A stretch of DNA of 38,682 nt, taken from positions 1-38,682 of the forward strand of contig CAJXUY010000026.1 of NCBI GenBank assembly GCA_913060665.1. Reading direction: 5' to 3'. The notes under the pieces are model-generated. The model saw only the letters and a program-made list of their open reading frames with translations, was not told where the DNA came from and did not search any database. The translations under genes and the position numbers were made by a program. Each line of letters begins with the position of its first letter. Position 1 is the stretch's first letter. Source of the stretch: an uncultured Oleiphilaceae bacterium (lineage in GTDB: Bacteria; Pseudomonadota; Gammaproteobacteria; Pseudomonadales; Oleiphilaceae). Positions 23,982 through 33,099 of the stretch are shown one piece after another.

Positions 23982-26474
23982 TTAGACTTTCACTACCTTA
24001 ACTGCACATTTTTTATAATCGGTTTCTTTTGACAATGGGTCAGTAGCATCAAGTGTTAACTTGTTGGTTAACTGCCCTGCATCGAAGAAAGGCATAAATA
24101 CCAAGCCTGCAGGTGGGCGGTTTCGGCCACGTGTTTCGATACGAGATTTCACTTCACCACGTCTTGAGCTGATGATCACTTCATCGCCGCGACGAAGGTC
24201 GCGTGATTTCGCATCATCCGGGTGCATAAATAACACAGCATCAGGAAATGCTCGATACAGCTCAGGCACTCGACGGGTCATGGTGCCACTGTGCCAATGT
24301 TCCAGAACTCGACCGGTGCTTAACCATAAGTCAAATTCTTTATCTGGCGATTCTGCTGGTGGCTCATAAGGGAGTGCAAAAATCCATGCCTTGCCATCTG
24401 GCTTACCATAGAATCGAACACCTTCGCCTTTTGGAACATAAGTGTCATAGCCTTCTCTAAAGCGCCATAATGTTTCTTTGCCGTCTACAACTGGCCATCT
24501 TAAGCCACGAGACTGGTGATACTGCTCGTAATCTGCAAGGTCGTGGGCTTTTCCGCGGCCAAAAATAGCATATTCTTCGAACAGCCCTTTTTGTGCGTAG
24601 AAACCAAAGTCACGAGACTCGTCGTTAAGGCGATCTTCAGGTACTTCGCTGAGAGGAAACTTATCAACTTGGCCATTTTTATAAAGAACATCGAACAGGG
24701 TTTTACCTTTATATTCTGGCATCTTCGCAATCAGTTCTTCAGGCCATACGTCTTCAACCTTAAAGCGTTTGGAGAACTCCATTAGCTGCCATAAGTCAGA
24801 CTTCGACTCGCCTGGACCTTTAACCTGCTGGTACCAAGATTGAGTACGGCGTTCAGCGTTGCCGTAAGCCCCTTCTTTTTCAACCCACATAGAGGTCGGC
24901 AGAATAAGGTCAGCAGCTTGGGCCGTAACCGTTGGATATGGGTCTGAAACCACGATGAAGTTTTCAGGATTACGGTAACCCGGGTAACCTTCTTCGTTCA
25001 TGTTAGGGGCCGTCTGCATATTGTTGTTACACATAACCCAATAGGCATTTAACTTGCCGTCTTTTAACATGCGGTTTTGCAATACTGCGTGGTAACCTGG
25101 CTTTGGAGGAATCGTTCCTTCAGGTAACTTCCAGATTTTCTCAGCGTAGTCGCGGTGCTCTTTTTTCTTAACGACCATGTCTGCAGGTAAGCGGTGTGCG
25201 AATGTTCCGACTTCACGAGCCGTACCGCAAGCAGATGGCTGACCTGTTAATGAGAAGGGGCCGTTACCTGGCTCAGAGATTTTTCCGGTAAGCAGGTGAA
25301 CGTTGTACATCAGATTGTTAGCCCAAACGCCACGAGTATGCTGGTTAAACCCCATCGTCCAGTAAGAAACAATTTTCGCTTTAGGATCAGCGTAAAGCTT
25401 AGCCATCTTCTCAAGGTTTTCTTTCGGTACGCCGGACATCTCGTGAGCGTAGTCCAATGTATAGGTTGATACGAACTTGGCATACTCTTCGAAAGAGATA
25501 TCTTTTGATCCGCCTTTTCCAGAGTTTTTAGCTTTTTGCTCTAGTGGGTGTTCAGGGCGAAGACCGTAGCCAATGTCAGTGACACCTTCTTTGAAACGAG
25601 TGTGTTTATTGACAAAGTCTTTATTAACCGCATCGTTTTGAATAATGTAATTGGCGATATAGTTCAGAAGAACCAGGTCGGTTTGCGGAGTAAAGATCAT
25701 TGGGTTGTCTGCCAACTCAAAGCTACGGTGCTTGAATGTTGACAGTACATGCACTTGAACGTGCGGAGCGCTAAGGCGGCGATCGGTTAGACGTGACCAC
25801 AAAATAGGGTGCATCTCTGCCATGTTAGAGCCCCAAAGTACGAACGCATCTGCTTCTTCAAGGTCATCATAGCAGCCCATTGGCTCATCAATACCGAAGG
25901 TACGCATAAAACCACCCACGGCAGATGCCATACAGTGACGAGCGTTCGGATCGATGTTATTGGTTCTGAAACCTGCCTTCATTAGCTTGGAGGCTGCGTA
26001 GCCTTCCATTACTGTCCACTGGCCTGAACCAAACATACCCACTGACGTGGGGCCTTTTTTCTTCAAGGCATCTTTGAATTTTTCTGCCATAACATCAAAG
26101 GCTTTATCCCAAGATACCGGGGTAAATTGACCTTCTTTGTCGTACACACCATCTGTCATTCTGAGCAGTGGCGTTGTTAGGCGATCTTCGCCATACATGA
26201 TCTTGGACAGAAAATAGCCCTTGATACAGTTAAGGCCTTTGTTTACTGGTGCATCCGGATCACCCTGAGTCGCAACAACTCGTCCTGCCTGGGTGCCTAC
26301 CAGCACGCTACAGCCAGTGCCGCAGAATCGACAGGGTGCTTTGTCCCATTTGATAACCGAGTCACTTGATTTGGTAATCAAGTTTGAGGCTGAAACGGGT
26401 ACTACGACACCAGCCGCTGCTGCAGTGGCGGCCACTGCATTGCTCTTTATAAAGTTTCTTCTGGTTAGTTTCAT
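23982..26474 (-). CDS. napA: periplasmic nitrate reductase catalytic subunit
   Basis: Molybdenum bis-MGD enzyme of 830 residues that reduces nitrate to nitrite in the periplasm. The N-terminal Tat signal is [10 protein letters not shown]. The 4Fe-4S cluster ligands are Cys48, Cys51, Cys55 and Cys83 (CRFCGTGC ... CIKGYFLSK), and the molybdenum ligand is Cys181 in [15 protein letters not shown]. Later blocks [28 protein letters not shown] and the pterin-binding end are intact. Length agrees with the long NapA type of E. coli. It overlaps napD by four bases (ATGA) and precedes napG. Confidence 0.98.
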   Translation of the reverse strand: MKLTRRNFIKSNAVAATAAAAGVVVPVSASNLITKSSDSVIKWDKAPCRFCGTGCSVLVGTQAGRVVATQGDPDAPVNKGLNCIKGYFLSKIMYGEDRLTTPLLRMTDGVYDKEGQFTPVSWDKAFDVMAEKFKDALKKKGPTSVGMFGSGQWTVMEGYAASKLMKAGFRTNNIDPNARHCMASAVGGFMRTFGIDEPMGCYDDLEEADAFVLWGSNMAEMHPILWSRLTDRRLSAPHVQVHVLSTFKHRSFELADNPMIFTPQTDLVLLNYIANYIIQNDAVNKDFVNKHTRFKEGVTDIGYGLRPEHPLEQKAKNSGKGGSKDISFEEYAKFVSTYTLDYAHEMSGVPKENLEKMAKLYADPKAKIVSYWTMGFNQHTRGVWANNLMYNVHLLTGKISEPGNGPFSLTGQPSACGTAREVGTFAHRLPADMVVKKKEHRDYAEKIWKLPEGTIPPKPGYHAVLQNRMLKDGKLNAYWVMCNNNMQTAPNMNEEGYPGYRNPENFIVVSDPYPTVTAQAADLILPTSMWVEKEGAYGNAERRTQSWYQQVKGPGESKSDLWQLMEFSKRFKVEDVWPEELIAKMPEYKGKTLFDVLYKNGQVDKFPLSEVPEDRLNDESRDFGFYAQKGLFEEYAIFGRGKAHDLADYEQYHQSRGLRWPVVDGKETLWRFREGYDTYVPKGEGVRFYGKPDGKAWIFALPYEPPAESPDKEFDLWLSTGRVLEHWHSGTMTRRVPELYRAFPDAVLFMHPDDAKSRDLRRGDEVIISSRRGEVKSRIETRGRNRPPAGLVFMPFFDAGQLTNKLTLDATDPLSKETDYKKCAVKVVKV

Positions 26475-26863
26475 TTTTGCTCCTCCGAGTCGAGGTTTGT
26501 AGCGACTTTACTGGTTGTTAAATCTTGCTGGCTTATAAAGTCTTTTCTGTTTGTAGAATCCGCAATTTCTGAAGAGTCTATCGTATCTGAAGGATCTAAC
26601 TGCGCTGACTGGGAAAAAACCAACGAAGAATTAATAACGCCTTCGATGTTATTAATCTCTGTAATGCGGTCGATGATAAATCGCTCGCCAGGTTCTTCTT
26701 CGACAGTGACTACCAATTTTCCTTCTTCGTTTATAGCATGAACTTCTACCCCACGAAGTAGCTCGAGTCTTGTGGCGACTATTTCGCGGTTTTCGGGACG
26801 AGTGTGAACGACGACGCCGGCCACACTGTATTCTTCATTGGAATAGCGAGGTGCTGTTTTCAT
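26471..26863 (-). CDS. napD: NapD signal-binding chaperone with long tail
   Basis: Binds the NapA Tat signal and controls its export. The core (about residues 12-87), [20 protein letters not shown] with the ferredoxin-like fold ending near VINSSLVF, is the normal NapD domain. It is followed by about 40 extra polar residues, rich in Ser, Asp and Thr ([15 protein letters not shown] and on), that the usual short NapD lacks. The tail looks disordered. The stop overlaps the napA start (ATGA), implying coupled translation of chaperone and client. Confidence 0.93.
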   Translation of the reverse strand: MKTAPRYSNEEYSVAGVVVHTRPENREIVATRLELLRGVEVHAINEEGKLVVTVEEEPGERFIIDRITEINNIEGVINSSLVFSQSAQLDPSDTIDSSEIADSTNRKDFISQQDLTTSKVATNLDSEEQK

Positions 26864-26870
26864 TCGCTGA

Positions 26871-27404
26871 TTAACCTACTTTAGGTGTATTGCTATGAGT
26901 AAGCGGCTGCATAGTGAGTGCATCGTTTGGGCATATGCTGATGCAGGCTCCGCAGCCATTACATAAATCATTATTGACCGTTGGCGTCGCTACGCCTCTG
27001 GCCCCGTTTTTTGGGTTGCCCCAGTTAAAAATAATTGCTTCCGGTTCGCATGCATCGCCACAACTTCGGCATACTACGCCATGCTGAGCTAGGCACTGGT
27101 CACCGATAACGGGCACTTGATACCACGGTGCCTCATTGTCATTAACCAAAGCACCTGACTGACATGCACTGACGCAGTCACCACAAAACGTACATTCGTT
27201 ATGTTTGAAATTTGTGCTGGGAAAACCACCTGAGCCAGGCACTAAAACATTTTCTGGGCACTCGGCAACACAACCTCCGCATCGAGTACAGAGGTCTAAA
27301 AAGCTAGTCTGGTTTACCGACCAAGGGGGCAATAACATAGAGGCTGCTGGCACATACTTGCCTTTAAGCAACGATCTTCGTCCAAGGTCTATTTCACTGG
27401 ACAT
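26871..27404 (-). CDS. napF: NapF cytoplasmic ferredoxin-type protein
   Basis: A 177-residue iron-sulfur protein that in E. coli interacts with NapA in the cytoplasm and helps cluster assembly. Three classic 4Fe-4S sites are seen, CTRCGGCVAECP, CTFCGDCVSACQ and CNGCGACISICP, plus a CRSCGDACEPEAI variant. The N-terminus RRSLLKGKY resembles a vestigial Tat motif, as is usual for NapF. First gene of the operon; napD follows after 6 bp. Its ATG has a poor ribosome-binding site. Confidence 0.94.
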   Translation of the reverse strand: MSSEIDLGRRSLLKGKYVPAASMLLPPWSVNQTSFLDLCTRCGGCVAECPENVLVPGSGGFPSTNFKHNECTFCGDCVSACQSGALVNDNEAPWYQVPVIGDQCLAQHGVVCRSCGDACEPEAIIFNWGNPKNGARGVATPTVNNDLCNGCGACISICPNDALTMQPLTHSNTPKVG

Positions 27405-27430
27405 GATATTAACGATACCGCTCTCTCATT

Positions 27431-27457
27431 TTGTTAATGTTGTTAATGTTGTTAAGT
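27431..27457. repeat. three 9-bp tandem repeats in the napF leader
   Basis: TTGTTAATG occurs twice in tandem, followed by TTGTTAAGT. They lie in the 5' untranslated region of the nap transcript if it starts near 27525, 27 bp upstream of the napF ATG. Read on the transcript strand the unit is ATTAACA-like and unstructured. Confidence 0.7.
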
Positions 27458-27517
27458 ATTCTTTGATTCGCGTAACTTATTGATCCAGAATACTTGAGTA
27501 TTATTTATACGATAAAA

Positions 27518-27537
27518 TATGCTCCACGTTGAGCATA
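27518..27537. promoter_or_regulatory. TATGCTC dyad over the candidate napF -10
   Basis: A perfect 7-bp inverted repeat, TATGCTC-CACGTT-GAGCATA. On the minus strand its first arm includes the candidate -10 TATGCT (27532-27537), so a protein bound here would block the promoter. The binding protein is not identified; it does not match NarL 7-2-7 sites. Confidence 0.4.
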
Positions 27538-27559
27538 GACTGATGGAGGAGAATAACCA

Positions 27560-27573
27560 TTGATAGCGGTCAA
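27560..27573. promoter_or_regulatory. FNR/Anr box of the nap operon
   Basis: TTGAT-AGCG-GTCAA matches the FNR/Anr consensus at 9 of 10 positions. With the -10 TATGCT at 27532-27537 on the minus strand, transcription of nap would start at 27525 and the box would be centred at -41.5, the class II activating position. On the plus strand no good -10 is found at the equivalent distance for narX. A perfect NarL heptamer, TACTTAT, is at 27614-27620. Confidence 0.65.
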
Positions 27574-27736
27574 TTTTATTCAGTTTGTAAAGTGTTGCTA
27601 AAAGTAAGGTTATTACTTATTGGTTATTATTAATATCGCTATAAATTATTGATAATAAACGTTAATATTTTTATGGATGTTAGCGTTTAAACTTAATATA
27701 TTGTTAATACCTATATATGGGTATCTGGAAGGGGCT

Positions 27737-29554
27737 GTGCAGTTTTTAGTCAAAAATGGTACCAAGGGATCACTGGTTAGAAGGGCAATGTGGGGGTGGG
27801 CTGGCATCATTTTGTTGGTGTTGCTGAGTATGGCTGCATCGCTGATTATTACCCAATCGACAGACGGGGATGCAGAGCGAATTAATGTTGCGGGCTCTCT
27901 TCGAATGCAATCCTATCGTATATCGCAAACTGTGTTGCGAGTTAATCATGATCTTAAGAAGAGTGAAGATGAGTTAATTGGCGAGTTGGCTGAGTTCGAT
28001 CGTCGGATAAAAACCCCTATTTTGACTGAGCTGTTAGATTTGAGTATCGCACGCTCGGAAAGGCTAGCGTTAGAGTCTGTGTTAATGGAATGGAATGACC
28101 TTAAGGCTCGCCTGTTGAGGCATACTTTGACGGATGAATTGAGGTTACTTGATGATATTGATCAGTTTGTAGCGGGCATTGATAATATGGTCGGGCTGTT
28201 TCAGGCTCAGACTGATCTTAAAATTGAGCAGTTGCGTTATATTCACGGTGTTAGTATATCGTTAGTTATTATTATCGCTTTTTTTGCATTACTTGACCTG
28301 TTTAGAACGGTTGTTCTCCCGCTAAGGGGGCTGGTGAGTGCTGCAGACAAGGCTAAGCATGGAGATTTAAGCGCCCGTGTAGACTACTTAAAAAGTGATG
28401 AGTTAGGATTGCTGGGTAATACGTTTAATCATATGGCTTCAAGCTTAGAAGAAACATACTTGGAGCTTGAGGAACGTGTGACCCGCAAAACACAAGAGTT
28501 ACGAGCCCAAACGGAATCTTTGGAGCTGTTATACGAAACCTCCCGGTTAATCAATAATGGCGTGACTCATGCGAGTGCCATGAGATCAATTTTAGATAGC
28601 TTAACCGTCACCATTGGAAGTGGAGCGTTCGAACTCTATCTGACTCCTCAGGCGCTGGCTTACGTTGACTCATCTGAAGGTTTTGGCCGAATTGAGGATG
28701 ACGATGTTGCGATGGCAGTAAACGATGAGGTTGAGCGTTGGTTTAGCGTTTCTGATAAGAACCATAATTATGGTCGCTTGTTATGGTCAGCAGGTTCAAG
28801 GCAAGCTTTTGAAGAGCAAGCACAGCTAATTGAAGCGGTGTGTGATCTGATGGCATCGGCATTTAGTCGTGACTGGAAAAATGAGCAAACTTGGCGCCTC
28901 CTATTGGTAGAAGAACGCGCAACCATTGCGAGAGAGTTGCATGATTCATTAGCTCAGGCACTTTCTTATTTGAAGATGCAGGTTAGCCGATGGCAAACAC
29001 TCAGTGAAAGAGGCGCTGAAAAGCAGCAGTTAGCGGATATTACAGCAGAGATTAGGGAAGGGCTTAACGCTGCGTATGGGCAGTTGCGAGAACTGTTAAC
29101 CACGTTTAGGTTAAAACTTGACGAGCCTGGCCTTGAGTCTGCACTTAAAGCCACTGTCGCAGAGTATCGTGAGAGAGGTTCATTGGTTATTGCGTTAGAC
29201 TACCGGCTGGGTGAAATGGCGCTTAGACCGAATGCTGAGATTCATTTGTTGCAGATTGTTCGAGAAGCCCTTTCGAATGTTGTGCGTCATGCAAAAGCGA
29301 CCCAAGCTGATATTCGTTTGTATCTGGAGCATGATGATTGTTTGGTGGTGGAGGTGTGTGATAATGGCGTTGGGTTGTTGGATGAATCTTCTGGCCCAAT
29401 GCATCATGGCATGAGTATCATGAATGAACGCACCCAAAGCCTTGATGCGAAGCTGGCGATCAAAAATAATTCAGGTGGCGGTGTAACGGTTCGCATCGAT
29501 TGTGATATGAATAAAATAAAACGTACAGGTGAGGCTGTAACTCATGATAAATGA
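27737..29554 (+). CDS. narX: nitrate/nitrite sensor histidine kinase NarX
   Basis: A NarX-type membrane kinase. Two membrane segments (about residues 22-40 and 171-187 from the GTG start) bracket a periplasmic domain. That domain contains the nitrate-binding P-box INVAGSLRMQSYRISQ. HAMP, a helical linker and a degenerate GAF-like module follow. The HisKA_3 phospho-acceptor is His402 in TIARELHDSLAQALSYLK, and the ATPase has the N-box EALSNVVRHAKA and the CDNGVGL motif. The frame opens at an ATG at 27677, but that has no ribosome-binding site. The GTG at 27737 has GGAAGG close by and gives a normal N-terminus of 605 residues. It is divergent from nap and precedes narL. Confidence 0.92.
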   Translation: MQFLVKNGTKGSLVRRAMWGWAGIILLVLLSMAASLIITQSTDGDAERINVAGSLRMQSYRISQTVLRVNHDLKKSEDELIGELAEFDRRIKTPILTELLDLSIARSERLALESVLMEWNDLKARLLRHTLTDELRLLDDIDQFVAGIDNMVGLFQAQTDLKIEQLRYIHGVSISLVIIIAFFALLDLFRTVVLPLRGLVSAADKAKHGDLSARVDYLKSDELGLLGNTFNHMASSLEETYLELEERVTRKTQELRAQTESLELLYETSRLINNGVTHASAMRSILDSLTVTIGSGAFELYLTPQALAYVDSSEGFGRIEDDDVAMAVNDEVERWFSVSDKNHNYGRLLWSAGSRQAFEEQAQLIEAVCDLMASAFSRDWKNEQTWRLLLVEERATIARELHDSLAQALSYLKMQVSRWQTLSERGAEKQQLADITAEIREGLNAAYGQLRELLTTFRLKLDEPGLESALKATVAEYRERGSLVIALDYRLGEMALRPNAEIHLLQIVREALSNVVRHAKATQADIRLYLEHDDCLVVEVCDNGVGLLDESSGPMHHGMSIMNERTQSLDAKLAIKNNSGGGVTVRIDCDMNKIKRTGEAVTHDK

Positions 29555-29622
29555 CTATTATACTTCATGAAAAATGACGGTAACTCACGATAAATGATGG
29601 AAAAATCATGACAAGTGACAGA
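29537..29622. repeat. imperfect 43-bp tandem duplication at the narX-narL junction
   Basis: Unit 1 (29537-29579) and unit 2 (29580-29622) both begin GTAACTCAYGATAAATGA (17 of 18 bases alike) and both contain a TCATGA-AA/CA-RTGAC segment. Unit 1 spans the narX stop, while unit 2 spans the narL start. An ATG in unit 1 begins an eight-codon ORF that corresponds in position to the narL start in unit 2. Confidence 0.7.
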
Positions 29623-30261
29623 GAGCAATTAAATATTCTTATCGTGGATGACCACCCCATGTTACGCAGAGGTGTTAAGCAGCTGCTGCAGTTGGAGGCA
29701 GGGCTAGACGCCATCGGTGAGGCAAGTTCAGGGCAGGAAGCGCTAGAAATTGCAGAAAGATTAGAGCCTGATCTTATTTTACTTGATCTAAATATGAAGG
29801 GTATGGATGGTATTCAGACGTTGAAAGCGATGCGAGACAAAGATATCTACTCTCGCATCGTGATGTTTACAGTGTCGGATGATCATGATGATGTAATCGC
29901 CGCCTTGAAAGCGGGCGCAGATGGCTATGTTTTAAAAGAAACTGAACCCGAAGAGCTGGTGTCTTATATCCGACAGGCGGCAACCGGTACTATGGCTATT
30001 AGCGATAAATTGGCAGCAGTACTAGCGTCAGAGATTGGTAATCGAAAAGGGGGCAAAGAACGTTCAGCTGATGGCTTAACACAGCGTGAGCGTCAGATTC
30101 TGAAACAGATTTCAGTCGGTATGAGTAACAAGATGATTGCCTCTAAGTTAGATATTGCAGAAGGCACTGTTAAGGTTCATGTTAAGAACCTACTGAAAAA
30201 GCTGAAGATGAGGTCTCGGGTAGAGGCAGCCATTTGGGCGATGGAAAACAATCTAAACTAG
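29608..30261 (+). CDS. narL: response regulator NarL
   Basis: NarL/FixJ-family regulator of 217 residues. The receiver domain has NILIVDDHPMLRRGV, the phospho-acceptor Asp60 in DLILLDLNMKGMDGI, and the Lys of YVLKETEPEEL. The DNA-binding LuxR-type HTH (about 150-215) reads LTQRERQILKQISVGMSNKM and GTVKVHVKNLLKKL. Its partner NarX is immediately upstream. It probably controls the divergent nap operon and may also control mob/moa genes. The ribosome-binding site is weak (TGGA). Confidence 0.95.
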   Translation: MTSDREQLNILIVDDHPMLRRGVKQLLQLEAGLDAIGEASSGQEALEIAERLEPDLILLDLNMKGMDGIQTLKAMRDKDIYSRIVMFTVSDDHDDVIAALKAGADGYVLKETEPEELVSYIRQAATGTMAISDKLAAVLASEIGNRKGGKERSADGLTQRERQILKQISVGMSNKMIASKLDIAEGTVKVHVKNLLKKLKMRSRVEAAIWAMENNLN

Positions 30262-30343
30262 ACGTAGGTTTGTTGTTAAATGTATATGAGGAAAGGCTGT
30301 AGGTGCCTTCTCAGAGAGCTGGATGAGAAGGTAGTTAAGGTTA

Positions 30344-30943
30344 ATGAGTGAAAGAACGCTGACAATAGATGCTGGGGTTATTGCAGGTGGGCTCGGCTCA
30401 CGTTTAGATGGCGTTGACAAGGGGTTGATTGAGTGGCGTGGGGTGGAGTTTACCCTCCATATAGCTAAGCGACTTCGACCTTTTGCGCGCAAGTTGATTA
30501 TAAATTGTAATCGAAATAGTGAGCACTATTGGCCGTTGGCTGACTTGGTGGTGAGTGACGGTGATGATGCGTTTAATGGGCCTTTAGCTGGTTTGAGGTC
30601 GTTGCTTTTAGCATCTGATGCTGACTACTTGTTAGTCTCGCCCTGCGACACGCCTGCTTTGCCAGAAGACTTTGCTGAGCGCATGCTTAACTGCCTTGAT
30701 CAAAACCCCGGAGCGACGATTGCCGTAGATGATGGTGAGCGTTTACACCCTTTACATTTGCTAATTCCTGTATCGTTGGCAGGAAGTATTAGCCAGTATT
30801 TAGCGTCAGGCGAGCGACGAATGATGGTATGGCTGAAGCAGAATAATTTGGTGTGTTGTGACTTTTCAGATCAGCCTGAAGGGTTTTTAAATGTGAATAC
30901 GCCAAAAGAGCTAGGGACATTGATGAGTAAGAGTATCAATTAA
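30344..30943 (+). CDS. mobA: molybdenum cofactor guanylyltransferase
   Basis: Attaches GMP to molybdopterin to make the MGD cofactor needed by NapA. The 199-residue protein has the nucleotidyltransferase signature AGVIAGGLGSRLDGVDKGLIE (consensus LAGGxxxRMGGxDK), DGDDAFNGPLAGLRSLLL, SPCDTPALPEDF and VNTPKEL. Gly-Leu-Gly-Ser-Arg-Leu replaces the usual Gly-x-x-Ser-Arg-Met, a mild variant. It lies 82 bp after narL on the same strand and could be co-transcribed. Confidence 0.93.
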   Translation: MSERTLTIDAGVIAGGLGSRLDGVDKGLIEWRGVEFTLHIAKRLRPFARKLIINCNRNSEHYWPLADLVVSDGDDAFNGPLAGLRSLLLASDADYLLVSPCDTPALPEDFAERMLNCLDQNPGATIAVDDGERLHPLHLLIPVSLAGSISQYLASGERRMMVWLKQNNLVCCDFSDQPEGFLNVNTPKELGTLMSKSIN

Positions 30944-31009
30944 TCTGTGTTCGGGAATTTTGCTTGTCGTTAGGGTAGACGGTGCGCAGGCGAACCCTAT
31001 AATTTTATG
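30944..31009. other. convergent mobA-moaE gap
   Basis: A 66-bp gap holding a 6-bp dyad, TAGGGT / ACCCTA, with a 19-base loop and an ATAATTTTA tail. This is weak evidence for a terminator between the converging genes. Confidence 0.25.
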
Positions 31010-31462
31010 TTAACTATCTTTCCAGCGTGCAGCGCGCTGTTGATCAGTACTTTTCTCTTCAACCCAGTTTTCATCTGATGTAGTGCGTTCTTTTTTCCAA
31101 AAGGGTGCATCAATTTTTAAGTAGTCCATAATAAACTCACAAGCCGCAAATGAGGCTTCACGATGGGCGCTGCTGACCCCGACGAAAACGATTTGGTCAC
31201 TTAAATTCAGTTCTCCCACGCGGTGAATGACGCTTACTTGTTCAATAGGCCATCTTTCGTAAGCTTGATCTATAATCTTTTGCAGCGCTTTTTCAGTCAT
31301 ACCGGGATAGTGTTCAAGGAACATGCCGGTTAGATCTGTGCGATCACCGAATTCCCTAACGAGTCCGGTAAAGCTGCAGATGGCGCCAATTTTAGGGCAG
31401 TCCTGTCTAAACTTGTCCAGTTCGTCCTGAATATTAAAGTCAGCTTGCTGAATTCGAATCAT
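31010..31462 (-). CDS. moaE: molybdopterin synthase catalytic subunit
   Basis: Transfers sulfur from MoaD to precursor Z (cPMP) to form molybdopterin. The 150-residue protein shows GAICSFTGLVREFG, LEHYPGMTEKALQKI, VSVIHRVGELNLSDQIVFVG, SAHREASFAACEFIMDYLK and PFWKKERT, covering the active-site Arg, His and Lys. GGGG lies 6 bases upstream of the ATG. It is the last gene of moaB-moeA-moaD-moaE. Confidence 0.96.
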   Translation of the reverse strand: MIRIQQADFNIQDELDKFRQDCPKIGAICSFTGLVREFGDRTDLTGMFLEHYPGMTEKALQKIIDQAYERWPIEQVSVIHRVGELNLSDQIVFVGVSSAHREASFAACEFIMDYLKIDAPFWKKERTTSDENWVEEKSTDQQRAARWKDS

Positions 31463-31501
31463 AGTGTACCCCTACTGACATATTGTTTATAAACATGATC
31501 G

Positions 31502-31750
31502 TTAGCCTCCCGTGACAGGTGGGAAAAACGCAACCTCGTCGTCAGCGTTTACGTCACTACTCAAATGAGCCATTTCCTGATTAATTGATACGAGTAGCTT
31601 GCCACTTTTCAGTGCTGCATCCCATGGTGCTCCACGTTCAATCAGGCGATTAATAATATCTTGCGGCGATGTGATATCGGAAGTGCCAGTCCACTCTTCC
31701 TGGTCGCAGTTTAGTCGCTCTCTTAGGCTGGCAAAGAATAATATTTTCAT
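31502..31750 (-). CDS. moaD: molybdopterin synthase sulfur carrier subunit
   Basis: Ubiquitin-fold sulfur carrier of 82 residues that ends FFPPVTGG, the di-glycine needed for thiocarboxylation. The start MKILFFASLRERLNC at 31750 matches the family; an upstream TTG four codons earlier is not needed. It lies 39 bp before moaE, its obligate partner, and 76 bp after moeA. Confidence 0.94.
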   Translation of the reverse strand: MKILFFASLRERLNCDQEEWTGTSDITSPQDIINRLIERGAPWDAALKSGKLLVSINQEMAHLSSDVNADDEVAFFPPVTGG

Positions 31751-31826
31751 AGTTAAGCTCAATGTTGCTGTTTTTCATGCTGATGCTGGTGTTTACTGTT
31801 TGCTTCGATATGGCGCAATTTTAGCG

Positions 31827-33056
31827 CTAACCAAGCAACTCGGAGAATGGCCAAAACTCGACCAGGTCTCCTTGTTGTGGTGTCGTATGCTCTGGAATAA
31901 CAGCAAACCCATCTGCCCATGAAGCAGAGCTGAGAACCCCGGAACTTTGATTTGGATGGTTTTCTATGGTTGCGACGCCTTGTTCATAGTTGAGTCGGGT
32001 CCTAAGGTACTCTCTTCGCTTACCCGGTTTTCTTAGACTAAAACCAATTGGCAGCTTAAATGAGTGAGTATTGGTTCGTTCTGCTCCCTGACTCTTTAGA
32101 AGGAATGGGCGAGCTAAAATGCAAAATGTAACGAATACTGCTCCAGGGTTGCCGGGTAGCCCCATGACAGGGGTGTTGTCTATTTTTCCGTAGGCAAACG
32201 GCTTTCCGGGTTTTATGGCTAATTTCCACAAATCGAGTTCGCCTAGTTGATTGATGGCCGCTTTAACATGATCCTCTTCACCGACTGATACGCCTCCACT
32301 AGTGATAATGATATCGGCGGCGTTAGCCGCTTTTGTTAGGGCATTGAGTGTTGAGTTGAGGGTGTCTTCAACAATACCAAAGTCAACAACTTCAAAGCCG
32401 AAACCGTCTAGAAGGCCCTTAAGAGTGTAGCGATTAGAATTATATATTTGTCCTTCTTTAGTCGTTTCACCGGGCTCAATCAGTTCGTCACCGGTTGATA
32501 GAATAGCTACTTTCAAAGGACGGTAAACCTTAACGTTCGCAACACCAATAGAGGCCATTAACCCCATGTCTTGTGCGCGGATGCGGTGTCCTTTTTTCAG
32601 AATGATCTGATTGGTCTTAATATCTTGGCCTTGGGGACGTATGTTTTGGTTGAGCTTAATGCCTGCGGGCAGCGTCACTTTACCATCTTGCTCTGTACAG
32701 TCTTCTTGCATCACCACTGCCGTCGCGTTATCCGGTATGGTTGCACCCGTGAATATGCGAGCCGCGGTGCTGGGTTGAAGTGGAAGAGGGGTTGAGCCTG
32801 CAGGTATACGTTGAGATATCTCAAGCGTGACAGCTACATTGCTTGAGTGCTCTTCTGCAATTACAACATAACCATCGACGGCGCTATTATTGTAAGGAGG
32901 CACATCAATGCTAGAAATAACATCCTCTGCGAGTACGGCACCCAGCGCATTTGCGATGGGTGTGTTGATACTCTCTTTTACCGGCGTTGCTTTGTTTAGA
33001 AGTTCTTCCAGCATAGCGTCGACCGAACGAAGTTGGTCGCGATCACAACAACTCAT
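31827..33056 (-). CDS. moeA: molybdopterin molybdotransferase
   Basis: Inserts molybdate into adenylated molybdopterin; 409 residues. Landmarks are SSIDVPPYNNSAVDGYVV, IFTGATIPDNATAVVMQED, ILSTGDELIEPGETTKEGQI, ITSGGVSVGEEDHVKAAI, AIKPGKPFAYG and GLPGNPGAVFVTF. GGGGA precedes the ATG by 7-8 bases. It forms an operon with moaB upstream and moaD-moaE downstream. Confidence 0.96.
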   Translation of the reverse strand: MSCCDRDQLRSVDAMLEELLNKATPVKESINTPIANALGAVLAEDVISSIDVPPYNNSAVDGYVVIAEEHSSNVAVTLEISQRIPAGSTPLPLQPSTAARIFTGATIPDNATAVVMQEDCTEQDGKVTLPAGIKLNQNIRPQGQDIKTNQIILKKGHRIRAQDMGLMASIGVANVKVYRPLKVAILSTGDELIEPGETTKEGQIYNSNRYTLKGLLDGFGFEVVDFGIVEDTLNSTLNALTKAANAADIIITSGGVSVGEEDHVKAAINQLGELDLWKLAIKPGKPFAYGKIDNTPVMGLPGNPGAVFVTFCILARPFLLKSQGAERTNTHSFKLPIGFSLRKPGKRREYLRTRLNYEQGVATIENHPNQSSGVLSSASWADGFAVIPEHTTPQQGDLVEFWPFSELLG

Positions 33057-33099
33057 TATTAATCCCCAAAATTACCCTGCTTAAATATAGTTTTTTCTG

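Noticed and set aside
27464-27495. Additional TTGAT half-sites as FNR boxes
   Set aside because: The second half-sites match at only two of five positions; the box at 27560-27573 is far better.
27491-27500. TACTTGAGTA as a NarL/NarP 7-2-7 site
   Set aside because: Only 10 bp long, so the two heptamers would overlap; it does not meet the 16-bp requirement.
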